From Amycolatopsis thailandensis (GTDB taxonomy: Bacteria; Actinomycetota; Actinomycetes; Mycobacteriales; Pseudonocardiaceae), in contig NZ_NMQT01000070.1 of NCBI RefSeq assembly GCF_002234405.1, positions 1-64,000 of the forward strand: a stretch of DNA of 64,000 bases. The letters run 5' to 3'. Position 1 is the first letter of the stretch; each line of letters begins with the position of its first letter. This document shows positions 33,163 to 42,432 of the stretch, piece by piece. Below the pieces are notes generated by a model that was not told the origin of the DNA, made no database searches, and saw only the letters and a program-made list of their open reading frames with translations. A program made the position numbers and the translations under genes.

Positions 33163-34113
33163 TCAAGAAGGACGCGGGCCGGTTGGCTTGGCAGGAGCCG
33201 GTTTCGCTTCCGGCTTGGACGCCGCGGCCTCGGGTGCGGGTGCCAGCAGCTTGATGGCCTCCTGGACGGCGACGTCGGTGGCGGAAAGCCGATCGGCGAC
33301 CTTCGACCGGAGTTCCAGCGCGAGCTTCCGGGCCTGCTGAGCCTCGGCTTGCTGGGTCTTCGCGTCGGTGAGGGCCTCCGCGACCTGCTCCTGCTTCGCG
33401 GCGATGTCCTCCGCCGAAGCCTTCTCCGACTTGGCGATCTTCTCGGCCGAGATCCGCTCGGCTTCCGCACGTTTGTCCGCCGAAACCCGGTCGGCCTCCG
33501 CGATCTTGTCCGAGGACGCCTTCTCCGCTTCCGCGCGACGGGCGGCCGAAGCCTCCTCGGCCTTCTTGTCCGCGGCGGCGCGGGTCCGGACGCTCTCCAG
33601 GTCCAGTTCCTTGCGCTTCTGCGCCGCCTCGGAGTTCAGCCGCTCGATCTCGGCCTTGGCGTCCGCGAGCAGTTTCTCCCGCTCGGCCTGCGCGTCCTTG
33701 GCAGCCTTGTCGCTCGTCCGCTGGGTCTCGTGGGCGTACTTGTCCGCTTCGGCCCGGGTCGACTTGGCGTCGGCGTCCGCGGCGGCCTTGAGGTCGGCGA
33801 TCTCCTCCTCGGCGAGCTGCATCATCATCCGGACGCGTTCGGCCATCGCGCCGGCGCCGGACGGGCTCGAACTCATCCGTACGAGGGCGGCCTTGGTCTC
33901 GTCCAGTTCCTTCTGGGCGTGGCCGAGCGCCTTGGTGAGTTCACCGGCGGTCGCCACGGCCTCGTCGCGGTTGCGTGAGGCCTGCTTGAGTTCGGTCGAC
34001 AGCTCGGCGAGCCGCTCGTCGACCTGACGCTTGTCGTAACCGCGGACAGCGCCCGCGAACTGGGACGATTTCGCTGAGGGCGCCTGAGGCGCCGTCTTCT
34101 CAGGAGCGACCAT
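33163..34113 (-). CDS. DivIVA-like coiled-coil protein
   Basis: The 316-residue protein opens with a DivIVA-type segment (FAGAVRGYDKRQVDERL, near residue 18). It then forms an almost continuous Ala/Glu/Lys-rich coiled coil (about 40-280) with repeated KxSxDKxAEAxRxSA-like units, and ends in a Pro/Ala/Lys tail. Such proteins mark curved membrane at poles or septa (Wag31, SepIVA). ATG 34113 is chosen; GTG 34122 is an alternative. It is divergent from the DUF445 genes. Confidence 0.8.
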   Translation of the reverse strand: MVAPEKTAPQAPSAKSSQFAGAVRGYDKRQVDERLAELSTELKQASRNRDEAVATAGELTKALGHAQKELDETKAALVRMSSSPSGAGAMAERVRMMMQLAEEEIADLKAAADADAKSTRAEADKYAHETQRTSDKAAKDAQAEREKLLADAKAEIERLNSEAAQKRKELDLESVRTRAAADKKAEEASAARRAEAEKASSDKIAEADRVSADKRAEAERISAEKIAKSEKASAEDIAAKQEQVAEALTDAKTQQAEAQQARKLALELRSKVADRLSATDVAVQEAIKLLAPAPEAAASKPEAKPAPAKPTGPRPS

Positions 34114-34236
34114 GGCGGACACCTTAATGAGCTTGGGCCCGTCAGGCAGTACCGCCAAACGGCTGCACTCGGCGTGCGGTGGGCCGGTCACATGGCATCC
34201 TGCATTGTTGACAGGTCGTAAGCAGGGGAGGCCCGG

Positions 34237-35466
34237 TTGGACATCTCGGCGATCCTCGATGACATCCGCGAGCACTGGCACGTCTACGCCACGATGCCCT
34301 TCATCGCCGCGCTCATCGGCTACATCACGAAACGCGTCGCCATCGAGATGATGTTCCGGCCGCTGGAGTTCGTCGGGATCAAGCCATTCCTCGGTTGGCA
34401 GGGGGTCATCCCGGCCAACTCGCGCCGGATGGCGACCACCGCCGTCGACCTGCTGACCAAGAACCTCGTCGATCCGCAGGAGATCTTCTCCCGGCTCGAT
34501 CCCGACGAGGTCGTCAAGGAGCTGGAGGAGCCGCTCCTCAAGGCCGTCGAGGACGTCACCCGCGAGGTGATGGAGCAGTACCAGCCCCGGCTCTGGGAGC
34601 TGCTGCCGACGCGGGCGCAGCGGATGCTGGTCGACCAGGTCCGCGCGCAGGCGCCGAAGGTCGTCGCGCGGCTGATGCGCGAGGTGTCGACGAACATCGA
34701 CGAGGTCCTCGACGTCAACGAGATGCTGATCAACGCGATGGTCCGGGACAAATCGCTGACCTGCCGCCTGATCAAGGAGGTCGCGACCCCGGAACTCCGC
34801 TTCATCGCCCGGTCCGGCATCTACTTCGGTTTCGTCATCGGCCTGGTCCAGTTCGTCGCGTGGGCGCTGACGAAGCAGCCGTTGATCATGCCGATCTTCG
34901 GTTTCGTCACGGGGTTCGTCACCGACTGGCTGGCCCTGAAGATGATCTTCTACCCACGTGAGCCTCGCCGGTTCCTGTTCTTCGGCTGGCAGGGCATGTT
35001 CCAGAAACGCCGCCAGGCCGTCGCCAAGGACTACGGCGCGCTGATCGCGGACGAGGTCCTCACCGTGCGGAACGTGATGGAGGCCGTGCTCACCGGGCCG
35101 AAATCGGACAAGCTGTTCGCGATGATCACCCGCGAGGTGCAACGGACCATCGACGCCCAGGCGAGCATCGCGAAACCGTTGGTGGCGCTGACCGTCGGCG
35201 GCGTGCAGTACCAGGAGATGAAGAAGGCCGCGGCGGAGAAGGCGATCGCGTACCTCCCCGAAACGGTGAAACACGTGGAGAGTTACGCCACTGACGCGCT
35301 CGACGTCCGCAACACCATCGTCACGAAGATGCAGCAGCTGACCCCGCTGGAGTTCGAGGGGATCCTGCGTCCCGCCTTCCAGCAGGACGAATGGAAGCTG
35401 ATCGCGGTCGGCGCGGTGATCGGCGGGCTCGTGGGTGAACTTCAGGTCCTGCTACTCCTCCATTGA
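34237..35466 (+). CDS. DUF445-family membrane protein, copy 1 of 3
   Basis: The 409-residue protein has an N-terminal hydrophobic segment (YATMPFIAALIGYITKRVAI), a central pair (FGFVIGLVQFVAWAL, then PIFGFVTGFVTDWLALKMI) and a C-terminal one. The segment after the first helix (KRVAIEMMFRP...GIKPFLGWQGV) and after the third (DWLALKMIFYP...FFGWQGMF) are internal repeats typical of DUF445. The function of the family is unknown. TTG 34237 follows GGGGAGG. Confidence 0.88.
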   Translation: MDISAILDDIREHWHVYATMPFIAALIGYITKRVAIEMMFRPLEFVGIKPFLGWQGVIPANSRRMATTAVDLLTKNLVDPQEIFSRLDPDEVVKELEEPLLKAVEDVTREVMEQYQPRLWELLPTRAQRMLVDQVRAQAPKVVARLMREVSTNIDEVLDVNEMLINAMVRDKSLTCRLIKEVATPELRFIARSGIYFGFVIGLVQFVAWALTKQPLIMPIFGFVTGFVTDWLALKMIFYPREPRRFLFFGWQGMFQKRRQAVAKDYGALIADEVLTVRNVMEAVLTGPKSDKLFAMITREVQRTIDAQASIAKPLVALTVGGVQYQEMKKAAAEKAIAYLPETVKHVESYATDALDVRNTIVTKMQQLTPLEFEGILRPAFQQDEWKLIAVGAVIGGLVGELQVLLLLH

Positions 35467-35513
35467 GGACAGGCGGATAGGTTCCCCTCAAGCGAGACGC
35501 GGGAGGGGCTCAA

Positions 35514-36740
35514 GTGGACGCCGTCATCGCCGACCTCGGCGAGCACTGGCCGGTGTACGTCAGCATGCCGTTCATCGCCGCCCTGATCGGCTACGTCACC
35601 AAACGCGTCGCCATCGAGATGATGTTCAAACCGGTGGAATTCGTCGGCGTCAAACCGTTCCTCGGCTGGCAGGGAGTGCTGCCGGCGAACGCCGAGCGGA
35701 TGGCGGCCACCGCCACCGAGATGCTGACGAACAACCTCGTCGATCCGAAGGAGATCTTCGCCAGGCTCGATCCGGCGCAGGTCGCGAAGGAGATCGAACA
35801 ACCGCTGCTGCGGATCGTCGAGGACGTCACCCGCGAGGTGATGGAGCAGTACCAGCCCAGACTATGGGAAGTACTGCCGAACACCGCCCAGCAGCTGCTG
35901 CTCAAACGAGTACAGGCCGAAGCGCCGCGCGCGATCACGAAGATCATGGGCGAGATCGCGGAGAACATCGAGGACGTCCTCGACCTCAAGCACATGGTCG
36001 TGACGAACCTCGTCCGCGACAAAGCCTTGCTGAACCGGCTGATCCGCGACATCTCGCGACCGGAGATGCGGTTCATCGCGCGGTCGGGGATCGTGTTCGG
36101 GTTCTCCCTCGGCTGCGTGCAACTGCTCGTCTGGGCGCTGACGAAGTCGCCGATCGTGCTGCCGCTGTTCGGCATCGGCATCGGCTGGTTCACCGACTGG
36201 ATCGCCCTGAAGATGATCTTCCTGCCGCGCGAACCGAAACGGTTCTTCGGCTTCTACACCTGGCAAGGCGTGTTCCAGAGACGCAAAGACCAGGTCGCCG
36301 CCGACTACGGCGACATGATCGCGCGCGAGATCATCACCATCCCGAACCTCCTAGAGGCCGTGTTGAGCGGGCCGAAATCGGACAAGCTGTTCACGATGAT
36401 CACCCGCGAGGTGCAACGGACCATCGACGCGCAGGCGAGCGTCGTCAAACCGTTCGTCGCGCTGGCCGTCGGGAGCAGGAAGTTCCAGGAGATGAAGCAG
36501 ACGGCGGCGGCGAAAGCGGCGGCGCGGATCCCCGAGACGATCCGGCACGCGGAGAGCTACGCGGTCAACGCGCTCGACGTCCGGAACACCATTGTGGACA
36601 GAATGCGGCGGCTGAACCCGCTCGAATTCGAGCAGTTGCTGCGCCCCGCGTTCCGGCAGGACGAGTGGAAGCTGATCGCCGTCGGCGCGGTGATCGGCGG
36701 CCTTGTCGGTGAACTTCAGGTGCTTCTGCTGCTTCACTGA
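35514..36740 (+). CDS. DUF445-family membrane protein, copy 2 of 3
   Basis: The 408-residue protein shares the layout of copy 1 and long near-identical blocks with it (KRVAIEMMFKP, REVMEQYQPRLWE, SDKLFTMITREVQRTIDAQA, LIAVGAVIGGLVGELQVLLL). GTG 35514 lies 47 bp after copy 1 and follows GGGAGGGG. The close similarity of copies 1 and 2 suggests a more recent duplication than copy 3. Confidence 0.88.
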   Translation: MDAVIADLGEHWPVYVSMPFIAALIGYVTKRVAIEMMFKPVEFVGVKPFLGWQGVLPANAERMAATATEMLTNNLVDPKEIFARLDPAQVAKEIEQPLLRIVEDVTREVMEQYQPRLWEVLPNTAQQLLLKRVQAEAPRAITKIMGEIAENIEDVLDLKHMVVTNLVRDKALLNRLIRDISRPEMRFIARSGIVFGFSLGCVQLLVWALTKSPIVLPLFGIGIGWFTDWIALKMIFLPREPKRFFGFYTWQGVFQRRKDQVAADYGDMIAREIITIPNLLEAVLSGPKSDKLFTMITREVQRTIDAQASVVKPFVALAVGSRKFQEMKQTAAAKAAARIPETIRHAESYAVNALDVRNTIVDRMRRLNPLEFEQLLRPAFRQDEWKLIAVGAVIGGLVGELQVLLLLH

Positions 36741-36785
36741 CGGCCAGCCGATACGGTTCCCATCCCACCCGAGCGAGGAGGTCCC

Positions 36786-38009
36786 ATGGACGCCGTCCTC
36801 GACGACCTCGCGCGGCACTGGTGGCTCTACGCCGCGATCCCGTTCATCGCCGCGCTGATCGGCTACGTCACCAAACGCGTCGCCATCGAGATGATGTTCA
36901 AACCGCTGGAGTTCGTCGGCGTCAAACCGTTCCTCGGCTGGCAGGGCGTGGTGCCCAAACACGGCGGACGGATGGCCGCCGTCGCGACCGAGCTGCTGAC
37001 GTCGAACCTGTTGGACGTCAAAGAGGTCTTCCGCCGGATCGACCCGGCGATCATCACACGCGAGATCGAGCAGCCACTGTTGCGGGCCGTGGACGAAGTC
37101 GCCCGCGAAGTGCTCGAAAAGCACCATCCCAGGCTCTGGGAGGTCATGCCGACGATGGCGCAGGAACTGCTGATCAAGCAGGTCCAGGCGTCGACGCCGC
37201 GGCTGGTGCGCGAGTTCATGGAAGAGATGACCGAGAACCTCGACGAGGTGCTCGACTTCCAGCACATGACCGTGCAGCGGCTCACCAGGGACAAGAAGCT
37301 GCTCGTCCGGCTGATCCGCGAGACGTCGCGGCCGGAGATGGCGTTCATCGCGCGCACCGGGATCTACTTCGGCTTCGGGCTCGGTGTCGTGCAGGCGATC
37401 GTCTGGGCGGTGACGAAGGAGTCGTGGGTGCTGCCGATCTTCGGCGGCTGCATCGGGCTGTTCACCGACTGGCTGGCGATCAAGCTGATCTTCGTGCCGC
37501 GTGAGCCGGTGCGGGTCGGCCGGGTGATCCTGCAGGGCAAGTTCCAGCGGCGGCGGGCCGAGGTCGCGCACCAGTACGGCGAGATGATCGCGAACGAGAT
37601 CCTCACCGTGCCGAACCTGCTCGACGCCGTCCTGCGCGGGCCGCGGTCGGATCGGCTGTACGCGCTGGTCGAGCGGCTTGTGGCCCACGCCGTCGACGAG
37701 CAGGCGAGCGTCGCGAAACCGATGGTCGCGATGGCCGTCGGCGGGCAGCGGCTCCAGGAGATCAAGCAGGCGGCCGCGCGGAAGGCGCTGGAGCGGCTGC
37801 CGCCGACGATCCGCCACGCCGAGGGCTACCTGACCGAGGCGATGGACGTCGCGAAGATCGTCGAGCGGCGGATGCTCGGGCTGACGCCGCTGGAGTTCGA
37901 GGGACTGCTGCGTCCGGCGTTCCGGCAGGACGAGTGGAAGCTCATCGCGGTCGGCGGCCTTATCGGCTTCCTGGTCGGGGAGCTCCAGGTCCTCCTCATG
38001 CTCCACTGA
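36786..38009 (+). CDS. DUF445-family membrane protein, copy 3 of 3
   Basis: The 407-residue protein is the most diverged of the three: the middle reads EKHHPRLWEVMP, and the block after the third helix is REPVRVGRVILQGKFQ in place of the FFGWQG-type sequence. Ends and hydrophobic segments are conserved. ATG 36786 follows CGAGGAGG. A perfect palindrome closes the cluster 6 bp after the stop. Confidence 0.88.
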   Translation: MDAVLDDLARHWWLYAAIPFIAALIGYVTKRVAIEMMFKPLEFVGVKPFLGWQGVVPKHGGRMAAVATELLTSNLLDVKEVFRRIDPAIITREIEQPLLRAVDEVAREVLEKHHPRLWEVMPTMAQELLIKQVQASTPRLVREFMEEMTENLDEVLDFQHMTVQRLTRDKKLLVRLIRETSRPEMAFIARTGIYFGFGLGVVQAIVWAVTKESWVLPIFGGCIGLFTDWLAIKLIFVPREPVRVGRVILQGKFQRRRAEVAHQYGEMIANEILTVPNLLDAVLRGPRSDRLYALVERLVAHAVDEQASVAKPMVAMAVGGQRLQEIKQAAARKALERLPPTIRHAEGYLTEAMDVAKIVERRMLGLTPLEFEGLLRPAFRQDEWKLIAVGGLIGFLVGELQVLLMLH

Positions 38010-38015
38010 CGCCCG

Positions 38016-38043
38016 GATCGCGTTTAGCGGGCTAAACGCGATC
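38016..38043. repeat. perfect 28-bp palindrome, 22-bp family core
   Basis: GATCGCGTTTAGC and GCTAAACGCGATC flank GG. The core 38019-38040 is CGCGTTTAG-CGGG-CTAAACGCG, the most symmetric copy of the 22-bp family. It lies directly after the DUF445 cluster and may end its transcript. Confidence 0.8.
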
Positions 38044-38072
38044 TGGGCGGGGCGGAAGTGAGGAGTTCTCAC

Positions 38073-39419
38073 GTGAGGGAGACACGGGGTGATTACGGTG
38101 GAGGGGTGGCGTCCGAACCCCAGCAGCTGCCAGCCGTCCACGAGGCGTGGCTTCCGCGTGAGCACGCGTTGCACCGTCCCCGCCACGGTGGCAGGCAGCT
38201 GACCGCGCTGATCAGCGCGTTGCTGTTCTTCACCACCCCGGCCCTGCTGTGGGTGTTCGGCGTGCGCCCGGGCGAGATCGAGAACCACAAGCTCGCGAGC
38301 TTCCCCGGCCTGGACAAGGGCTGGGGCTTCTTCACCGACATGCCCGCCTGGGCCATCGACCAGCTGTCGTTCCGGCCGGGCGCGATCGCCGCCGCCGACG
38401 CGATCAGCCGCGGCGTCTTCGGCGAGGGCGCCCCGCTCGACCAGCCGCCACCGCAGCAGCAGGCGGGCCCGATCCCCGCGCCGCCGGCGCCCACGCCGTC
38501 CAAGACAGCGCCCACCCAGGGCCCGGTGCCGAACGCCGCGTCCGGCTATCGCCGCGTCGTGCAGGGTCGCGACGGCTGGCTGTACTACGGCTACGACGCC
38601 GACGCGAAATGCGATCCGTCCCGTCCGCTGCCCGAGACGATCGACAAGATCAACGAGCTGCGGCGCGCGGTCGAGCAGTCCGGGCGGCGGTTCGAACTCG
38701 TCGTCGCGCCGGACAAGTCGACGATGGTCCCGCAGTTCCTGCCCGACACCTACCCAGGCAAGGACTGCTCGCGGTCGGCCGAGGCGACCACCTGGCACCG
38801 GATGCTCAAGGACGCCCGCGCGATCGACCTGCGGCCCGAGCTGAAAGCGTCCGAGGGCCGGGTGCAGCGGCCGATCTACCCGTCGAACGACACGCACTGG
38901 GCCGACGAGGGCGCGCTGGTGATGACGCGCGCCATCGCGAACGCGATCAAACCGGGGGTCACGCGCACCTGGGTGAGCGTGCCGGTCGGCCAGTACGACA
39001 CCGTCGCGGACCTGCCCCCGCTGATCAGCAAGCAGGGCACGAAGACGAACACGCTCTACAGCCTCCGCCCGGACGGCGTGGTCGAGCGCGCGGGCGAGCC
39101 GAACGGCGACATCGACAAGCCGGTGTACCGCACGGCGAGCCCGCTGATCGGGACAGTGGACGAGAAGATCCTGATCTACGGCGACTCGTTCACGAAGGCG
39201 TCTTCGCGGTATCTCTCGGGCGCGTTCACGAACTTGACGATGCTGGCGCACTTCACGCAGAAGACGTCGCAGGCCGAGGCCGTCGACGCTTTCGTGAACG
39301 CGAACGTCGTGGTCCTCGAAGCCGTGGAACGCAGTGTGGCCGGCGGCCAGCTCGCGTTCATCGATCCCGGTTTCCTCGAAGCGGTCAAGAAGGCGCTCGC
39401 CGAGCACCCGATCCGCTAG
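38073..39419 (+). CDS. AlgX/AlgJ-type SGNH acetyltransferase, membrane-anchored
   Basis: The 448-residue protein has one N-terminal membrane anchor (about residues 44-64, LTALISALLFFTTPALLWVF), a Pro-rich linker (about 120-150) and an extracytoplasmic SGNH-like domain. NDTHWADEGA supplies Asp and His; ILIYGDSFT supplies Ser. This is the alginate-type acetyltransferase family that completes O-acetylation begun by an MBOAT protein. GTG 38073 follows GAGGAG; GTG 38106 is possible. Its stop shares CTAG with the convergent zinc permease stop. Confidence 0.82.
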   Translation: MRETRGDYGGGVASEPQQLPAVHEAWLPREHALHRPRHGGRQLTALISALLFFTTPALLWVFGVRPGEIENHKLASFPGLDKGWGFFTDMPAWAIDQLSFRPGAIAAADAISRGVFGEGAPLDQPPPQQQAGPIPAPPAPTPSKTAPTQGPVPNAASGYRRVVQGRDGWLYYGYDADAKCDPSRPLPETIDKINELRRAVEQSGRRFELVVAPDKSTMVPQFLPDTYPGKDCSRSAEATTWHRMLKDARAIDLRPELKASEGRVQRPIYPSNDTHWADEGALVMTRAIANAIKPGVTRTWVSVPVGQYDTVADLPPLISKQGTKTNTLYSLRPDGVVERAGEPNGDIDKPVYRTASPLIGTVDEKILIYGDSFTKASSRYLSGAFTNLTMLAHFTQKTSQAEAVDAFVNANVVVLEAVERSVAGGQLAFIDPGFLEAVKKALAEHPIR

Positions 39420-40297
39420 CGCAGGGCGGGTTGCGCGGTCGCCGTCGGCTCGACGCGGACCCGCGAACTCCGGCCGCGCAGCCACGCGATGAGGCGGCAG
39501 ACCAGGTAGATCACGAACGAGATCGTCGTGACGAACGCGCTCACCGGCTTCCCTGGCGCGAGCGACAGGATGATCCCGCCGAGCGCCGCGATCTCCGCGA
39601 ACACGATCGACAGCACGGTCGCCTTCCACGGGCTCGCCGTGACCCGCGCGGCCGCCGCGGCCGGGGTCACCATCAGCGACACCACGAGCAGCGCGCCGAC
39701 GATCTGCACGCCGAGCGCGCTCGAAATCCCGACCAGCACCGCGAAGATGAGCGAAAGCAGCCGCACCGGGACACCACGCGCCGTCGCGACAGCGGGGTCG
39801 ACCGTGGCGAACAGCAGCGGCCGGTAGATCACCGCGAGCACCACCAGGACGACGACCGAGGCGCCGACGAGCAGGTTCAGGTTGGTCGAGTCGATGGTGA
39901 TGATCTGCCCGACGAGGATGCCGAACTTGTTGGCGCTGCGGCCTTCGTAGAACGACAGCAGCAGGACGCCCATGCCGAGGCCGAAGGCGAGGATCACGCC
40001 GATCACGGAGTCGCGTTCGGACTCGCGGCCGCCGAGGATCCCGATCAGCAGGGCGGCGATGACCGCGCCCGCGAGGCCGCCGAGTTCGACGCCGACACCG
40101 AGCAGCAGCGCGCCCGCCGCGCCGGTGAAGGCCAGTTCGGCGGTGCCGTGCACGGCGAACGACATCCGCCGCATGACCACCAGCGGGCCGAGCACGCCCG
40201 CGACCAGGCCGAGGACGGCGGCCGCGAGCAGCGCGGTCTGTACGAAGTCGAGGCCGAGAAGTTCGCCGGTCAGGGCGAAATCGAACATCTTGTCCAC
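39416..40297 (-). CDS. znuB: zinc/manganese ABC transporter permease
   Basis: The 293-residue protein has eight or nine hydrophobic segments of the ABC-3 family (MRRMSFAVHGTAELAFTGAAG, GVQIVGALLVVSLMVTPAAAA). It is separated from the ATPase gene by 175 bp without a recognisable gene. That stretch contains several short GC palindromes (for example CCGCGATCGCG) and may mark an insertion in the original operon. The family imports Zn(II) or Mn(II); the solute-binding protein here suggests zinc. Confidence 0.9.
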   Translation of the reverse strand: MDKMFDFALTGELLGLDFVQTALLAAAVLGLVAGVLGPLVVMRRMSFAVHGTAELAFTGAAGALLLGVGVELGGLAGAVIAALLIGILGGRESERDSVIGVILAFGLGMGVLLLSFYEGRSANKFGILVGQIITIDSTNLNLLVGASVVVLVVLAVIYRPLLFATVDPAVATARGVPVRLLSLIFAVLVGISSALGVQIVGALLVVSLMVTPAAAAARVTASPWKATVLSIVFAEIAALGGIILSLAPGKPVSAFVTTISFVIYLVCRLIAWLRGRSSRVRVEPTATAQPALR

Positions 40298-40472
40298 GGC
40301 GTTTATCCGAGAACCCGCGACCGCGATCGCGTCACCAGGGCGCGAGTTCGCGTCATCAAGCGCGTTGATTCACCAAGGCGCCCTGCCGCCCCGATCGCGG
40401 GGCCTCCGGCCGGGGCGGGTTCTGCGTGTGGTCCAAGCCGCACGGATGACCTCACTTCGTCTACCACTTGCG

Positions 40473-41306
40473 CTAAGAAACCTGTTCGTCGATGTGGTGG
40501 GGTTCGTCCTCGCACAGCGCGCTCTGCGCCCCGGCGACGTGGATCTGCCCGCCGACCTTGAGCACCTCGATCCGCGTGCCGTACAACTCGGACAGCGTCT
40601 CCGAGTTCATCACCTCGTCCGGCTTGCCGACCCGGAACTGGCCGTTCACCAGATACAGCACCCTGTCCACATAGGACAGGATCGGGTTGATCTCGTGGGT
40701 GACGAACAGGACGGCGGTGTCGGCCGAACGCCGCCGCTCGTCGATCAGCTCGCTGACCGCGCGCTGGTGGGCGAGGTCGAGGGAGAGCAGTGGCTCGTCG
40801 CAAAGCAGGACCTCGGGGTCCCCGACGAGCGACTGCGCGACGCGGAGCCGCTGCTGCTCGCCGCCGGAAAGCCGCCCCACCGGCTGTTTCGCGTACGCCT
40901 GGGCGCCGACGGCCTCGATCGCCCGCGCCACCAGCTGACGTCGCTTCGAAATCCCGAAGAGCCCGGTGCCCCACCGGTGCCCGTCCAGGCCGAGGCCGAC
41001 CAGGTCCACCCCGCGCATCGTCAGGCCCTCGTCGAGGGCGCGCTGCTGCGGGATGTAGCCGATCCGCCGGTTCTGCCCGCCGGGGCGCCGCCCCGCGATC
41101 TCGACCGTGCCCTCGGGCAGTCCCTGCTGACCGAGCAGCACCTTGAGCAGGCTGCTCTTCCCGGAGCCGTTCGGCCCGAGGATCGCGAGGAACTCACCGG
41201 GCTCGACGTCGAGGTCGAGCCCGGACCAGAGGGTCCTGACCCCGAACGCGAGGCTCGCCCCGCGGACACGGACCGCGGGACGCGCCTCGGCAGGTACGGA
41301 GCTCAC
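40473..41306 (-). CDS. znuC: zinc ABC transporter ATPase
   Basis: The 277-residue ABC protein has Walker A GPNGSGKSS, Q-loop YIPQQRA, signature LSGGEQQR, Walker B VLLCDEPLL and the H-loop FVTHEI. In the usual DEPTxxLD the Thr is Leu and the Asp is kept (DEPLLSLD). GTG 41306 overlaps the znuA stop (TAGTG), so the two are coupled. Confidence 0.9.
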   Translation of the reverse strand: MSSVPAEARPAVRVRGASLAFGVRTLWSGLDLDVEPGEFLAILGPNGSGKSSLLKVLLGQQGLPEGTVEIAGRRPGGQNRRIGYIPQQRALDEGLTMRGVDLVGLGLDGHRWGTGLFGISKRRQLVARAIEAVGAQAYAKQPVGRLSGGEQQRLRVAQSLVGDPEVLLCDEPLLSLDLAHQRAVSELIDERRRSADTAVLFVTHEINPILSYVDRVLYLVNGQFRVGKPDEVMNSETLSELYGTRIEVLKVGGQIHVAGAQSALCEDEPHHIDEQVS

Positions 41307-42232
41307 TACTTCAACGCTCCCGCCAGCGCGTCGACTGCCTTGGTCATCCATGCAATGTAGTCGGTCACACCCTGGGGAAGTGTTTCGGTGACGTCGACGA
41401 CGGCGATCCCGGCGTTCTTGGCGTCGCCGACGACCTGCTGGGTGACCGGGGTGGTGGTCTGCGCGTTGTTGACCAGGGCCTTGACCTGCTTGCCGGAGAT
41501 CAGCTGCTTGACCTCGTTGAGCGCGGCGGCGGGCACGTCCTGCTCGGCTTCCACGGCCGCGGCGAAGGCGGGCGGGGTCGCGTCGGTGACCTTGGCGCTT
41601 TCGAGCAGGTAGTGCGCGACGGGTTCGGTCGCGACGACCTTGCCCGAGGTGCCCAGCCCGGAGACCTTCTTCAGCAGTTCTTCGGTCTTGCCCTTGAACG
41701 CTGTCGCGTTGGCGGTGAAGGCGTCCTTCGACGCGGGCTGGATCTCGCCGAGCTTCGCGGCGACCTGGTCGGCGATCTTCTCGACGCCCGGCAGGCTGTA
41801 CCAGACGTGCTCGTTCTCGTTGCCTGTCGCGGCGATGTCGACGGCGACCAGTTTCTGCGCGCCGGTGGCCTGGTCGGCGAGCTTGGAGAAGAACTCGTCA
41901 TAGCCGCCGCCGTTGGACAGCGTCAGCTTCGCGTTCTTCGCGGCGATGGCGTCGCTCGCGGTGGTCTCGTAGGAGTGCGGGTCGGCCGAGGGGTCGTGGA
42001 TGATCGAGGTGACCTCGACCTTGTCGCCGCCGACGGCGGTCACGACGCTGCCCCAGACGTCGGTCGAGGCGACGACCTTGATCTTCTCGCCGCCCGGGTC
42101 CGCGGCGGACGCGTTCTGCGAGCCGGAGCCCGTCGACGCCTTGTCACTCGACGCGCAAGCCGTCGCGCCCAGCGCGAGGACGGCCAGGGCCGACACGGCC
42201 GCGAAAACACTCTTGGTACGGCGGGAATTCAT
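41306..42232 (-). CDS. znuA: zinc-binding lipoprotein of ABC transporter
   Basis: The 308-residue lipoprotein (lipobox GATACASS) has the metal ligands of the A-I cluster: His in DPSADPHSYE, His in NEHVWYSLPG, and His in PVAHYLLE, plus an acidic residue late in the protein. The charged His-rich loop of typical ZnuA is missing. It delivers zinc to ZnuBC. A candidate Zur box lies 51 bp upstream. Confidence 0.9.
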   Translation of the reverse strand: MNSRRTKSVFAAVSALAVLALGATACASSDKASTGSGSQNASAADPGGEKIKVVASTDVWGSVVTAVGGDKVEVTSIIHDPSADPHSYETTASDAIAAKNAKLTLSNGGGYDEFFSKLADQATGAQKLVAVDIAATGNENEHVWYSLPGVEKIADQVAAKLGEIQPASKDAFTANATAFKGKTEELLKKVSGLGTSGKVVATEPVAHYLLESAKVTDATPPAFAAAVEAEQDVPAAALNEVKQLISGKQVKALVNNAQTTTPVTQQVVGDAKNAGIAVVDVTETLPQGVTDYIAWMTKAVDALAGALK

Positions 42233-42282
42233 TTACTGCACTCCTGCGGATGCCCAGGCCAGGTGTCCCAGATGCCGGGTAA

Positions 42283-42297
42283 TGGAAACCGTTGTCA
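42283..42297. promoter_or_regulatory. candidate Zur box
   Basis: TGGAAACCGTTGTCA is a 7-1-7 near-palindrome with five of seven pairs. It matches 10 of 15 positions of the actinobacterial Zur consensus TGAAAATGATTTTCA, and lies upstream of the zinc transporter genes. Confidence 0.45.
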
Positions 42298-42414
42298 GAT
42301 TCAACTGTACCCCATACGGCTGACAGAACCCGCTGTCCAGGTGTGAGCTGTACCCAGGGTCACTCTGAATCGAGACCTGCCACACGTCGGGTGATGCTTC
42401 TGCAAAACGTTCTG

Positions 42415-42427
42415 AACCGTTACGGTT
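42415..42427. promoter_or_regulatory. candidate LacI-type autoregulatory operator
   Basis: AACCGTTACGGTT is a perfect 13-bp odd-centred palindrome of the type bound by LacI-family proteins (central CGnnnCG-like), 5 bp before the regulator's start. Confidence 0.5.
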
Positions 42428-42432
42428 TGCGG

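Noticed and set aside
36351..39629. 1092-codon minus-strand open frame
   Set aside because: It is antisense to DUF445 copies 2 and 3 and the AlgX-like gene; its repeats mirror the DUF445 duplication rather than a real protein.
40298..40472. Small gene between znuB and znuC
   Set aside because: No convincing start, ribosome site or composition; only short GC palindromes are seen.
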